Shown here: one piece after another, positions 8,664 through 19,100 of the stretch
How the letters are laid out: every line of letters starts with the position of its first letter
Numbering within the stretch: position 1 is the first letter of the stretch
Program-made: the position numbers and the translations under genes
Notes under the pieces: model-generated
The model's database searches: none
What the model was told of the DNA's origin: nothing
What the model saw: the letters and a program-made list of their open reading frames with translations, nothing else
Source: an uncultured Erythrobacter sp.
Lineage (GTDB): Bacteria; Pseudomonadota; Alphaproteobacteria; Sphingomonadales; Sphingomonadaceae
Reading direction: 5' to 3'
DNA length: 64,000 nt
Assembly (NCBI GenBank): GCA_947488155.1
Contig: CANKYK010000002.1
Span: 936,001 to 1,000,000 of the forward strand

Positions 8664-9974
8664 TCAGCCAAAGACGCGGGCAAACACCGTGTCGACGTGT
8701 TTGAAGTGATATCCGAGGTCAAATTTGTCTTCGAGCTGTTCGTTGGTGAGGGCGGCGGTAACCTCCTCATCACCCTTTAACAGGTCGAGTAATTGCAGTT
8801 GCCCATCCGATTCCCACACCTTCATCGCATTGCGTTGAACCAGGCGATATGCATCCTCGCGGCTGACACCGGCCTGGGTCAGGGCGAGCAGCACGCGCTG
8901 TGAGTGAACAAGGCCGCCCATCCGGTCCATATTGGCCTGCATACGCTCTGGATAGACCAGCAGCTTGTCGATCACCCCGGTGAGGCGCGCGAGCGAAAAA
9001 TCGAGCGCGATGGTCGCATCGGGTCCGATGTAACGTTCGACCGAGGAGTGTGAGATATCGCGCTCATGCCACAGCGCGACATTCTCCAGCGCTGGCATGG
9101 CATAGCTGCGGATCATGCGGGCTTGGCCGGTGAGGTTTTCGGTGAGGATCGGGTTGCGCTTGTGCGGCATGGCCGAGGAACCCTTTTGCCCCGGTGAGAA
9201 ATATTCCTCAGCCTCCAGCACTTCGGTGCGCTGCAGGTGCCGCACTTCCACAGCAAGCCGTTCAATCGAGCCGGCGATGACGGCAAGCGTCGCGAAATAC
9301 ATGGCGTGGCGATCACGCGGGATCACCTGAGTGCTGACCGGCTCAGGTTTCAGGCCAAGCTTTTGCGCAACATGTTCTTCAACCGCAGGATCGATATTGG
9401 CAAATGTGCCGACCGCGCCGGAGACCGCGCAGGTCGCGATTTCCTCGCGTGCCGCGATCAGGCGGGTGCGGCACCTATCGAACTCGGCATAGGCCTGAGC
9501 CATTTTGAGGCCGAACGTCACCGGCTCTGCGTGGATACCGTGGCTGCGGCCAATAGTGGCGGTGTATTTGTGCTCTTCTGCGCGGCGTTTGATTGCTGCG
9601 AGCAGTGCGTCCAAATCCGTAAGAAGAATGTCAGACGCGCGCGCCAGTTGCACCGCCAGCGTCGTGTCGAGCACGTCGGAGCTGGTCATGCCTTGGTGCA
9701 TGAAGCGTGCCTCATCGCCGACTTGCTCGGCGACCCAGGTGAGAAAGGCGATCACGTCATGCTTGGTCACCGCTTCAATCGCGTCAATCGCCTCAACGTC
9801 GATTTTTGGGTTCGTCGCCCACCAATCCCATAATGCCTTTGCCGCGCTTTCCGGTACCACGCCCAGCTCGCCCAGTTTCTGGGTCGCATGCGCTTCAATC
9901 TCGAACCAGATGCGGAATTTCGCCTCAGGTTCCCACAATGCGCTCATTTCCGGGCGGGCATAACGAGGGACCAT
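8664..9974 (-). CDS. purB: Adenylosuccinate lyase
   Basis: This 436-residue enzyme of the fumarase/aspartase superfamily acts twice in purine synthesis, cleaving SAICAR and adenylosuccinate with release of fumarate. The signature loop GSSAMPHKRNP is at residues 265-275. Catalytic histidines occur in GRSHGIHAEP (H145, H148), and HQGMTSSDVLDT is the usual substrate-binding motif. It is preceded by a 231-base divergent region shared with the DUF3857 gene, in which no recognisable regulatory site was found. Ninety-nine bases separate it from lapA downstream. Confidence 0.97.
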   Translation of the reverse strand: MVPRYARPEMSALWEPEAKFRIWFEIEAHATQKLGELGVVPESAAKALWDWWATNPKIDVEAIDAIEAVTKHDVIAFLTWVAEQVGDEARFMHQGMTSSDVLDTTLAVQLARASDILLTDLDALLAAIKRRAEEHKYTATIGRSHGIHAEPVTFGLKMAQAYAEFDRCRTRLIAAREEIATCAVSGAVGTFANIDPAVEEHVAQKLGLKPEPVSTQVIPRDRHAMYFATLAVIAGSIERLAVEVRHLQRTEVLEAEEYFSPGQKGSSAMPHKRNPILTENLTGQARMIRSYAMPALENVALWHERDISHSSVERYIGPDATIALDFSLARLTGVIDKLLVYPERMQANMDRMGGLVHSQRVLLALTQAGVSREDAYRLVQRNAMKVWESDGQLQLLDLLKGDEEVTAALTNEQLEDKFDLGYHFKHVDTVFARVFG

Positions 9975-10205
9975 GGCTTGGGAACTCCAGTGAGAAATTG
10001 CGTGGGTAAAGATGTGGCTGCGCGGCTATGCCGCATCTGCGCACTTGGCAAGGGCGAGGGGCGCACATTGCCCCAGTTTCTGCATGAATTAGTATGCGCG
10101 ACGCCGGCTCTAAATTGTTTATCAATCGAATTGCTGTTTTCTCATTTGACAGCAGTATTTCGCGTTATAGTCTGGCGGCAATACAGGGAAAACGGGGCCT
10201 AATTC

Positions 10206-12986
10206 ATGACATTCCAAGTTTCGCGGACGGCAGTTTCGCTGATCGCACTGTGCTGTTCGTCGGCGGTGATGGCGGGGGAAGAGCCGCTGTATCAGCCCGC
10301 GCCCGCTTGGATTGAGCCGGTCATATTGGCCGAGGTTGAGCGTGATCCCACCAATCGGCAAATCGTCAACGACACTCAGATTCGCATCGAAAATGGGCTG
10401 AACTGGGAATACACCGATGTGGTTTACCGCGTCGCCAGCCTGTCTGACCTGTCCAATGTCGGCACTCTGACCGCGCAGTGGCTGCCGGACAAAGGCGATT
10501 TGATCGTCCACGAGATTGCGATTCTGCGCGGGGATGAGGTGATCGACCTGGTCGAACAGGGCGAGGTGATGGAGGTGCTGCGCCGCGAGCGGATGCTGGA
10601 GCGACGCATTTTGGACGGCTCCCTAACCGCGACATTGTCGGTCCCCGGCCTCGAAGTCGGTGATGAACTGCGCATGCGCTATTCAGTGACCAATTCCGAT
10701 CAGGCATTGGGCGAAGAGGTCCAGACCCAGCGTTTCCTGTGGCGCGAGCCCAATAGGGTGGCCGATTTTGCGCGCATCCGCGCCTCATGGCCCAACGATC
10801 TGGATGTTCGGTACAAGGCAGGCCCCAACTTTGACCTGCCGCAGGTTGAGCAATCGGGCGGCCACAAATGGCTGGAGGTGACGCTGCCATTGGAAGAGGC
10901 CGACGAGCTGCCCAGTGATGCACCGCTGCGCTATCGCCGGGGCACAATGTTGCAATTGGGCACGTTTGCCGATTGGGCCGAAGTGTCCAGCACAATGGCC
11001 CCGTATTACGAGACCGATGGTGCACTCGACGGCCTTGATGATTTAATGGTCAAAGTAGAGGCCATTCGCACCGAACATACGGGCGATCTTGAGCAAGCCG
11101 TGGCCGCACTGGAACTGGTGCAAGAGGACATCCGTTATCTGTTGAACGGGCTGGATGGCGGGAATTACCTGCCCCAGGATGTCGCGACAACGTGGGAAAA
11201 CAAATACGGCGATTGCAAAGCGAAGACCGTTATCTTGCTGGCGATCCTGGACCATCTTGGAATTGCGGCGGAGGCGGTGCTGGTTTCGAGCCGCGCAGGC
11301 AATGCCGCTCCAATTTCCTTGCCAATCCCCGGTGCGTTTGACCACGTGCTGGTGCGCGCAGAGATAGACGGCAATCTGTATTACCTCGATGGCACATCGC
11401 TTGGCGCGAATATGCATACGGTCGGCAATGTCCCACCGTTTGAATACAGCCTGCCCATTCGGACCGCCGGTGCGCAGCTTGAGTCGATTAAGCAAGTTCT
11501 GCCGCGCGCGCCGGAAGTAGAAATGGACATCGCGATCGATACCTCTGCTGGTCTGGATTTGCCCACGCTGGTGACCTTCGAGATAAAATTTTGGGACGCC
11601 GCCGCAGCGCAAATGAACGCTGAGGCGGAAAAGCTCAACGATGAAAGTCGAAAGCAGATTGGTCGCAGGTTTGGCGGCGAAATGGCTGTGCTGGACGTAG
11701 AAGTCATCTCTGGCGAGGATGATAGCGAAGCGACCCTCCTGATGACTGGAATTTCCGAAAATCTATTCGCTTTCGAGGGTGCAAAGGGCGAAATTGACGC
11801 ACCGATAGCGGCAAAGCAGATCACATTTGCGCCCAATCGTTCGCGCAAGGAATGGCGCGATTTGCCGGTTTCCGTTGGGACTAGCAGAAGCGTAGCCTAC
11901 AGCATGACAATAACGCTGCCTGATGACTTCGATGGCTATGACTTGAGTGGAAGCGACCCAATTGATGTAGAGGTCGCTGGACAGCGCTACACGCGCCAGA
12001 CGAGCTTGGACGATCGGGTGCTTCAGGTGTCCGAAATCGTGAGCACGCGGGGCGGCGAAATTTTGCCTGAGGCATTCCGCGAGGAACGCCGGAAAGCCGC
12101 CAGCCTAGCTCGACAAGAGACGAAGCTGACCACCTCTGATGATGTGCCGCGCCGCTGGCGTTTTGCAAGAGGAGCGGATCGCAGCGTCCTGCAACCTTTA
12201 GAGTCGGCCTATGCGGAATTGATCGCCAATGATCCTGACGAGGTTGATCCGTATCTACACCGGGCAGGTTTTCGTTATGTAACCTATGATTGGGCCGGTT
12301 CGCTGGAAGATATGAACAAGGTTATCGAGCTTGAAGCGACGGCGGAATATTACGGCCAGCGCAGTTCTGTGCATTCGCAATTGCTCGACCTGGAAGCCAA
12401 CAAAGCAGATTTGGAAGAGGCTTATGCGCTCGATCCCACACCTTGGCGGGCGATGGATCTCGCCACCGCAATGGCCGACTTAGGAGACATCGCCGGTGCG
12501 CGCGAAATTATCGAATATGAGGACGGAGACGAGGAAGTTCGCCAAGGTCTCACGGTTGCTCTCGCAGAGCTGGATGCGATGGAAGGTCGAGCAAGCGAAG
12601 GATTCGCTACGATCAATGAAATGCTTGCCGACGATCCCAACGATTCAGGCCTGCTCAACGAAGCCTGTTGGTTCAGCGGAACATGGAATGTCGCGGTTTC
12701 AGACGGTATTTCCGTATGCACCAAGGCGGTTGAGAACAGCGGCGAATCGGCCAACATTCTTGACAGTCGCGCGATGATCTATCTGCGTAATGGCATGTTC
12801 GACAAAGCCATGGCCGATATTGATGCGGCGCTCGAATTGGAGCCGGATCAAACGGCCTCGGTGCTGCTGCGCGGCTTGATCCGGCTTCAGCGAGGCGACA
12901 AGGCCGGTCAAGCAGATGTCGACGATGCGCTGGCCCGGGAGCCAATGCTCGCAACGCGTTATCGGCGCTGGGGCTTTGACCTTTAG
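10206..12986 (+). CDS. DUF3857/transglutaminase-like protein with TPR tail
   Basis: The 926-residue protein begins with a Sec signal peptide that likely cleaves after VMA, near residue 24. A DUF3857 beta domain follows (about 50-250), then a transglutaminase-like domain with the intact papain-type triad C337 (GDCKAK), H380 (FDHVLV) and D395 (YLDGT). A second beta region covers about 450-650, and the last 250 residues are helical with TPR-like repeats. The protein is expected in the periplasm. DUF3857-transglutaminase proteins are widespread in Bacteroidetes and sphingomonads, but their substrates are unknown, so only a cysteine-dependent acyl-transfer or protease role can be suggested. Confidence 0.85.
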   Translation: MTFQVSRTAVSLIALCCSSAVMAGEEPLYQPAPAWIEPVILAEVERDPTNRQIVNDTQIRIENGLNWEYTDVVYRVASLSDLSNVGTLTAQWLPDKGDLIVHEIAILRGDEVIDLVEQGEVMEVLRRERMLERRILDGSLTATLSVPGLEVGDELRMRYSVTNSDQALGEEVQTQRFLWREPNRVADFARIRASWPNDLDVRYKAGPNFDLPQVEQSGGHKWLEVTLPLEEADELPSDAPLRYRRGTMLQLGTFADWAEVSSTMAPYYETDGALDGLDDLMVKVEAIRTEHTGDLEQAVAALELVQEDIRYLLNGLDGGNYLPQDVATTWENKYGDCKAKTVILLAILDHLGIAAEAVLVSSRAGNAAPISLPIPGAFDHVLVRAEIDGNLYYLDGTSLGANMHTVGNVPPFEYSLPIRTAGAQLESIKQVLPRAPEVEMDIAIDTSAGLDLPTLVTFEIKFWDAAAAQMNAEAEKLNDESRKQIGRRFGGEMAVLDVEVISGEDDSEATLLMTGISENLFAFEGAKGEIDAPIAAKQITFAPNRSRKEWRDLPVSVGTSRSVAYSMTITLPDDFDGYDLSGSDPIDVEVAGQRYTRQTSLDDRVLQVSEIVSTRGGEILPEAFREERRKAASLARQETKLTTSDDVPRRWRFARGADRSVLQPLESAYAELIANDPDEVDPYLHRAGFRYVTYDWAGSLEDMNKVIELEATAEYYGQRSSVHSQLLDLEANKADLEEAYALDPTPWRAMDLATAMADLGDIAGAREIIEYEDGDEEVRQGLTVALAELDAMEGRASEGFATINEMLADDPNDSGLLNEACWFSGTWNVAVSDGISVCTKAVENSGESANILDSRAMIYLRNGMFDKAMADIDAALELEPDQTASVLLRGLIRLQRGDKAGQADVDDALAREPMLATRYRRWGFDL

Positions 12987-13096
12987 AATTGCCTAGAGGG
13001 GATGATTTGCCGTTCGGTCAGCACAGCTTTGCATGTCCGCATTCTTGTAACTAAGGTCATGGCTTCACGAACTTAGCTGCAAGGAGGCTTGGTCGT

Positions 13097-15268
13097 ATGA
13101 CAAACGCGGCAGAAATGACCTTGCAGGAGGAGCGCCTGTCGCCATTTGTGCGGGTGACCTTGCGCAGTTGGGCAAAGCTCTATTCCGGCGGGGCCGAAGT
13201 CTTTTGGCCGTTTACCGACATCATCGTGAGATTTTTTCTTGCGCAGAGCTTCTTTCGGTCGGGCTTGGTAAAGGCAGCAGACTGGGACAAAGCGGTTTTT
13301 CTGGCAGCGAATGAATATCCGGTTAGCTGGATGGCACCAGACACCGCCGCCGCGGTGGGGCTGTCGATAGAGCTGATCGGTCCGGTCTTGCTGCTGCTTG
13401 GATTTTTTACCCGGCCAGCGGCGCTGGCGATGGCGGTGCTGACGATTATCTCACAGGCTGTTTATGTCCCCACGACCAGCAATGTGCTGATCTCTGCTAT
13501 GCTGCTTTGGTACGTGTTTCATGGGCCAGCGGCATTCTCGCTCGACCGGCTGCTGTCTTCGGGCCTGAAAAACAGTGCATTGCCATTGGCACGAACAGCG
13601 GTTCGATTTGGAGAGCTGCTGAAGGAGCGCGGCGCGCCCATGGCGATGATGCTAATCCGGTTGTGGCTGGCGCTCACTCTGTTGGCGTTTGCTGGTGTGT
13701 TTGAGCCATCGGTGGCGTTAGCGACGTGGCTCCCGATAACTATCTTTACTGGCTTTCCAGAATGGCTCGCGATTGTCTTTGCCGTGTTGCTCGCGACAGG
13801 GTTTGCGGCGAGCCTGGTGTCCTATGCGCTTGTGCTGCTGATTGGCCTGTTCATGATCGTCGGCGTGCATCCCAATATCACCTTTTATCCGATCCTGTTT
13901 CTGGCGATCTATGAATCGCGCGGCGCGGGCAGCGTGTCGCTCGACAACCTGATCTACGCCTGGATGGAAAAGAACATTCTGTTCGACCGGGATTATGCCG
14001 ATATTCCGGATCATTGGCCGCATATTGTGGTGGTTGGCGCTGGCTTTGGCGGGCTGGCGGCGGTTGCGCGATTGAAGCGCCTGCCAGTGCGCATCACTTT
14101 GATCGATAAGCGCAATTACCACCTGTTTCAGCCCCTGCTTTACCAGATCGCCACGGCTACATTGAACCCGGCTGATATTGCGACGCCGATCCGCAGCCTG
14201 TTCAAACCCGATGGCAATGTGCGGGTGATTAAGGGAGAGGTTTCGGCGATCGATGCAGAGACCAAGACGCTGACTTATGGTGGCGGAGAGCTTGGCAAGC
14301 AGTCGCTGATCTATGACAAGCTGGTGCTCGCAACCGGGGCATCGCACAGCTATTTTGGCAAGGATGAATGGGGCGCCTTTGCTCCCGGTCTGAAGACGGT
14401 TGAGGATGGCGTCGCGGTGCGCGGATCGATCCTTGAGGCGTTTGAACAGGCCGAGGCAAGCAATGACCCAGAGCGGGTGAAACGCTTGCTGACCTTCGTC
14501 GTAGTCGGGGCGGGGCCGACCGGTGTGGAGTTGGCCGGGGCAATTGCAGAGCTTGCCAAGATCAATGTCGAGCGGGAGTTTCGCACAATTGACCCCGGCA
14601 GCGCGCGAGTGATCCTGGTGCAATCGGGGCCGCGTGTACTCCCGGCCTTTCCTGAAGAATTGGCGGCGAAAGCTGCCGAATCGCTTGAAAATCTTGGTGT
14701 GGAAATTCGCACAGGTGGGCGGGTGACAGAGATCGCCGCGCGCCATGTTATGATTTGCGATAAGACCAAGATTGAGACCGAAACCGTACTGTGGGCGGCG
14801 GGCGTCACTGCGTCTCCAGCGGGCAAATGGCTGGGCGCGGAATGCGATCGCTCTGGCCGGGTGTTGGTCGACCAGCAGCTGCGTGTGAAGGGCCAAACCG
14901 ATGTGTTCGCAATTGGTGATACTGCGGGCAGCAGCGCATGGGATGGGCAGCCGGTCCCTGGGCTTGCTCCCGCTGCGAAACAAGCAGGCGGTTATGTCGG
15001 CAGGCTGGTCGAGGCTGAGCTGCTGGGCAAGGAAAGCCCAGGTCCATTTGAGTATAAGCATCAAGGCAGCCTGGCGACGATTGGCCGCAAGTCGGCGGTG
15101 GCAGATTTTGGCGCTTTCAAGCTGTCAGGCGCGCTAGCCTGGTGGCTGTGGGGCGTTGTTCATGTCGGCTTCCTCACGGGTGCGCGCAACCGGGTGACGG
15201 TTATCCTCAATTGGGGGTGGAGCTTCTTTGCCAATCACGCTGGCGTGCGTCTGATCACGAAGTCCTGA
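13097..15268 (+). CDS. DoxX-DoxX-type II NADH dehydrogenase fusion
   Basis: This 723-residue fusion starts after a perfect AAGGAGG ribosome-binding site at 13081. Residues about 38-152 form a DoxX-like four-helix unit, and residues about 178-292 look like a second, degenerate copy; both end in similar motifs (FSLDRLL and VSLDNLI). From residue 309 a type II NADH dehydrogenase follows, with the FAD loop GAGFGG (314-319), the NADH loop GAGPTG (471-476) and the GD motif near 607. The C-terminal helix region would anchor it to the membrane. It probably passes electrons from NADH to quinone, with the DoxX part as a quinone- or thiol-interacting membrane module; that last role is inference. Confidence 0.85.
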   Translation: MTNAAEMTLQEERLSPFVRVTLRSWAKLYSGGAEVFWPFTDIIVRFFLAQSFFRSGLVKAADWDKAVFLAANEYPVSWMAPDTAAAVGLSIELIGPVLLLLGFFTRPAALAMAVLTIISQAVYVPTTSNVLISAMLLWYVFHGPAAFSLDRLLSSGLKNSALPLARTAVRFGELLKERGAPMAMMLIRLWLALTLLAFAGVFEPSVALATWLPITIFTGFPEWLAIVFAVLLATGFAASLVSYALVLLIGLFMIVGVHPNITFYPILFLAIYESRGAGSVSLDNLIYAWMEKNILFDRDYADIPDHWPHIVVVGAGFGGLAAVARLKRLPVRITLIDKRNYHLFQPLLYQIATATLNPADIATPIRSLFKPDGNVRVIKGEVSAIDAETKTLTYGGGELGKQSLIYDKLVLATGASHSYFGKDEWGAFAPGLKTVEDGVAVRGSILEAFEQAEASNDPERVKRLLTFVVVGAGPTGVELAGAIAELAKINVEREFRTIDPGSARVILVQSGPRVLPAFPEELAAKAAESLENLGVEIRTGGRVTEIAARHVMICDKTKIETETVLWAAGVTASPAGKWLGAECDRSGRVLVDQQLRVKGQTDVFAIGDTAGSSAWDGQPVPGLAPAAKQAGGYVGRLVEAELLGKESPGPFEYKHQGSLATIGRKSAVADFGAFKLSGALAWWLWGVVHVGFLTGARNRVTVILNWGWSFFANHAGVRLITKS

Positions 15269-15291
15269 TAATCGGCGGTGCGTGATGAGGC

Positions 15292-16050
15292 CTAAATCAG
15301 TCCTTTCGCGCGCAGGCTCACATGCCCTTCGCGACCAACGATCACGTGGTCATGCACGATCACGCCGAGCAATCGGCCCGCTTCGGCAATCTGCTTTGTG
15401 ACTTGGATATCCGCGCGGCTCGGCTCCGGATTGCCGCTAGGGTGATTGTGGACGAGGATCATAGCGCTCGCGCCAACATCCATCGCCTTACGAATAACCT
15501 CACGCGGATGGATGGAGGCTTCGTCAATGGAGCCGTCGCCAACATGGTGATCATCGATTAAGCGGTTCTTGGTATCGAGATATAGTACCCGAACCCGCTC
15601 GACTGTCAGATGCGCCATATCGATGGCAAGATAGTCCATCAGGCTCTGCCACGAGCCCAGTACTGGCTTATCCGTCACTTCGCTGCGCGCCATGCGCCGG
15701 GCAGCAATCGCCACACTCTTGAGCGCAGCCGCGCTGCTGTCACCGATCCCTTTAACTTGTTTGAGAGCGGCAGGATCCGCATTCAGCACGGACGACAGCG
15801 AACCGAATCGTTTGAGCAGCGCTTTAGCGACGGGCTTTGTGTCTCCCTGGCGCATTCCGGCAAACAGGAGGAATTCCAGCACTTCGTAGTCGGCCAGTGC
15901 CTCTGCTCCGCCTTTCAGCAGGCGTTCGCGCAGCCGCGCTCTATGGCCAACGCCTGCGTGCTTTCCGGCATCGCTGTCAGCGTCACTGCCACGATCACGG
16001 GCAGTTCCGGTGCTGAACTCATCGCCAAACATGTCTTCAGCTTGCGGCAA
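15292..16050 (-). CDS. radC: RadC family JAB-domain protein
   Basis: The protein is 252 residues long. A helix-hairpin-helix-like part (KQVKGIGDSSAAALK, about 97-111) is followed by the JAB/MPN domain with the metal-binding HNHPSGNPEPSRAD motif (H201, H203, D214). RadC was first named for DNA repair, but later work in E. coli did not support that, so the true role is open. It converges on the DoxX-NDH2 gene with only 23 bases between the stops, and it is divergent from the YdbH-like gene. Confidence 0.9.
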   Translation of the reverse strand: MPQAEDMFGDEFSTGTARDRGSDADSDAGKHAGVGHRARLRERLLKGGAEALADYEVLEFLLFAGMRQGDTKPVAKALLKRFGSLSSVLNADPAALKQVKGIGDSSAAALKSVAIAARRMARSEVTDKPVLGSWQSLMDYLAIDMAHLTVERVRVLYLDTKNRLIDDHHVGDGSIDEASIHPREVIRKAMDVGASAMILVHNHPSGNPEPSRADIQVTKQIAEAGRLLGVIVHDHVIVGREGHVSLRAKGLI

Positions 16051-16135
16051 GCTGCCTCCTTATAACGCGGCTATGCGCGCTAGTGTCTTGCTTGCATTGC
16101 CTTTAACGCTCGATGCGCGCAAGTGTGAGCTCATC

Positions 16136-19100
16136 ATGGCGTCAGCCCAAACGGAACATCTTGAAGAGACGCCCAAGTGGAGCCTGTGGCCGCGCCGCAG
16201 ACGTTGGCGCGCGCTCATATTGGTATTGTCGCTGCTCGGTATTGCCGGCGTGTGGGTGTGGATGGCGCGCGAGCAATATGCGGGCAATTTCATCGATGCG
16301 GAGCTGGCGAAGCTAGAGCTGCCAGCTGACTATGAGATCGTATCGATTGGCCCGCAGCGCCAGGTTCTGCGCAATCTGGTGATTGGCGATGCTGGACGGC
16401 CTGATCTCACAATTGAGCGGGTCGTGGTTGATCTGGAATACAGCTTCGGCGTGCCGTCTATCGGCACTGTAGAGGTGATCGGCGCGCGATTGTTCGGCTC
16501 TTATCGCGATGGCCAGTTAAGCTTTGGCACGTTGGATGAGGCGATTTTTGGCGAAAGCGAAGCGGAGCCGGGTCTGCCAGCGATCGATGTGAAACTGGTC
16601 GATGCACGCGGCCTGATTGAGAGCGATTATGGCGCGATTGGCCTAAAGGCATCGGGGCAAGGGCTGCTGAGTGATGGGTTTGAGGGTGTACTCGCCGCGA
16701 CTGCGCCGAATCTGGCGATTGGGGGATGTTCACTGCAGGCTGCGACGCTCTTTGGTGACGTCACGACGTCAGGTGGCGAACTGGAGTTCGACGGGCCACT
16801 GAGACTGCGTGCGCTCGATTGTGCAAATGAAGGCGCGCAGCTCGCGAGTGCAGATGTGGCCACGCGTTTCACCCTTGCATCGGATTTCGCCAGTGCAGAG
16901 GGTGAATTGGATCTGACAGCTGAACAATTGGCCATAGCTGGGTCAGAGGCGTCGACGCTTGATGGCGATGTGCAACTAAGCTGGAAAGACGCCCAGTTGA
17001 AAGTGCGCCATGATTTGCGCGCGGACAAAGCGGTGACGCCCTATGGCGCGGTGGCCGGGCTGTCGCTGGACGGCACGCTGAGGGTGCAAGACGGCATTGA
17101 TGCACTGGAATGGGCTGGCCGCTTGGAGGGCGAGGGCGCAAGCATTGGCGGTGCCCTGACCGAGCAATTGCAGGCCTCCCGTAGCGCGGTCGAGGACACA
17201 TTGCTCGAACCTTTGCTAGCCCGTTTTCAGAAGGGTTTCGGTCGTGCGACACGCGATGGCACGGTGATCGCCGATGCGACATTGCGCGTTTCACCGGAGG
17301 TAACGAGCCTGATTGTGCCGGAGGCCCGCCTTAAGAGTGCATCGGGAGAGACTCTGCTCGGGATATCGCGCCTGGCATGGACCAGCCCGGTCGACGGCCT
17401 TGGGCGGCTTAGCGGTAATGTAGCGACCGGCGGTGAGGGGATCCCGCGCATTTCCGGTCGGATGGAGCAGGTCGGCGATGGCAATCTTGCGCTGCGCCTG
17501 AGGATGGAAGAATTCGCAGCCGGGGACAGCAGGCTCGCCGTTCCAGAGTTGCTGGTGACGCAGGCGCCAAGCGGGGCTCTGAGATTTGCGGGCGATGTGC
17601 GGGCCTCTGGCGCGCTGCCGGGCGGCAGCGTTCAGGGGCTCAGCCTGCCGCTTGAAGGGACATGGTCGCCGCGCGGTGGTCTGATTGCGGGACAAAGCTG
17701 CGCCAATGTGCGGTTTGATCGCCTGGCGCTCTATGATCTTACGCTGGATCGGCAAAGCCTCAGGCTGTGTCCCGGCACGGGCGGGGCAATGGTGCGTTAC
17801 GATGATAGCCTCAAAATCTCTGCGCAATTGCCCAGTCTGGCGCTGCGCGGGCAAATTGCTGGCAGTCCGCTGCTGCTCGATACTGGAGCCGTTCGGCTTG
17901 GCTATCCCGGCGTGGCCAATGCCTCCAATGTTCAGGCGGTGATCGGGACACGGGAAGAGGGGCTGAGCCTCTCGCTCGGCAACTTAGAAGCGAACTTTGG
18001 CGACACAATCGGCGGCGCCTTCAGCGATGGCGAGGCGATGATTGGTCTGGTCCCACTCGATCTGGACGAGGTCAGCGGCAATTGGCTCTATGAAGACGGC
18101 ATCCTTAGCATTGACGAGGCGCAGTTCCGCGTCACCGACCGGGAGGCAGTCGACCGATTTGAGCCGCTGATCGCGCGCGATGCCGTGATGGTGCTGAACG
18201 GCAGCGATATTCGCGCCGAGGCCATGCTGCGCCATCCCGGATCAGATCGTGAGGTCGTGGCGGTCGATATCGTGCACAATCTCAGCACAACCGTTGGCAA
18301 CGCGCGTCTGGATGTAGGACGCCTTGCCTTTGATGATACGTTGCAACCCAGCGATTTGACGATCTACACCGACGGCGTCGTCGCCCTGGCGAAGGGTGAT
18401 GTGAGCGGGCAAGGGCAGATCAATTGGACCGCCGATGATATCTCCAGTGGAGGTGTTTTTACCACAGAAAGGTTTGATTTCGCCGCCGCCTTTGGCCCGG
18501 TGAAGAACGCGCGTGCGACGGTGGAATTCACCGATCTCTTGGCGCTCACGACAGCGCCTGATCAGATAGTCGATCTCGGCTCCATCAACACAGGTATCGA
18601 GGTGCTAGATGGCAAGATCACCTTCGCTCTTGAAGAGGGGCAGCTGGTCAAGCTGAAAGACGCGCGCTGGCCGTTCATGGGCGGAGAGTTGGTCATGCGC
18701 GGGGTTGACCTCAATTTCGCGGTGCCAGAGGAGCGGCGCTATATCTTTGAGATAATCGGGCTCGATGCAGGCACATTTATATCGGAGATGGAATTCGGCA
18801 ATCTTGCTGCGCAGGGGATCTTTGATGGTACGATACCGATTATCTTCGATGCGCAGGGCAATGGCCGGATTGAGAGCGGCCTGCTGATCTCCCGGCCTCC
18901 GGGCGGCAATCTCTCCTATGTGGGAGAACTTGCCTATGAGGATCTGGGAACGATCTCCAATTACGCCTTCGATGCGCTGCGCAGCCTCGATTACAATCAA
19001 ATGGCGATCACCATGGATGGGAGTCTGACTGGCGAGATTATCACCAGCGTTCGGTTTGACGGGATCAGTCAGGGCGAGGGCACTTCGCGCAATTTCGTCA

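Noticed and set aside
13718..15064. A 448-codon frame on the minus strand, antisense to the DoxX-NDH2 fusion
   Set aside because: It lies wholly within a clear gene, is rich in Arg, His and Gln as expected for antisense of GC-biased codons, and shows no known domain.
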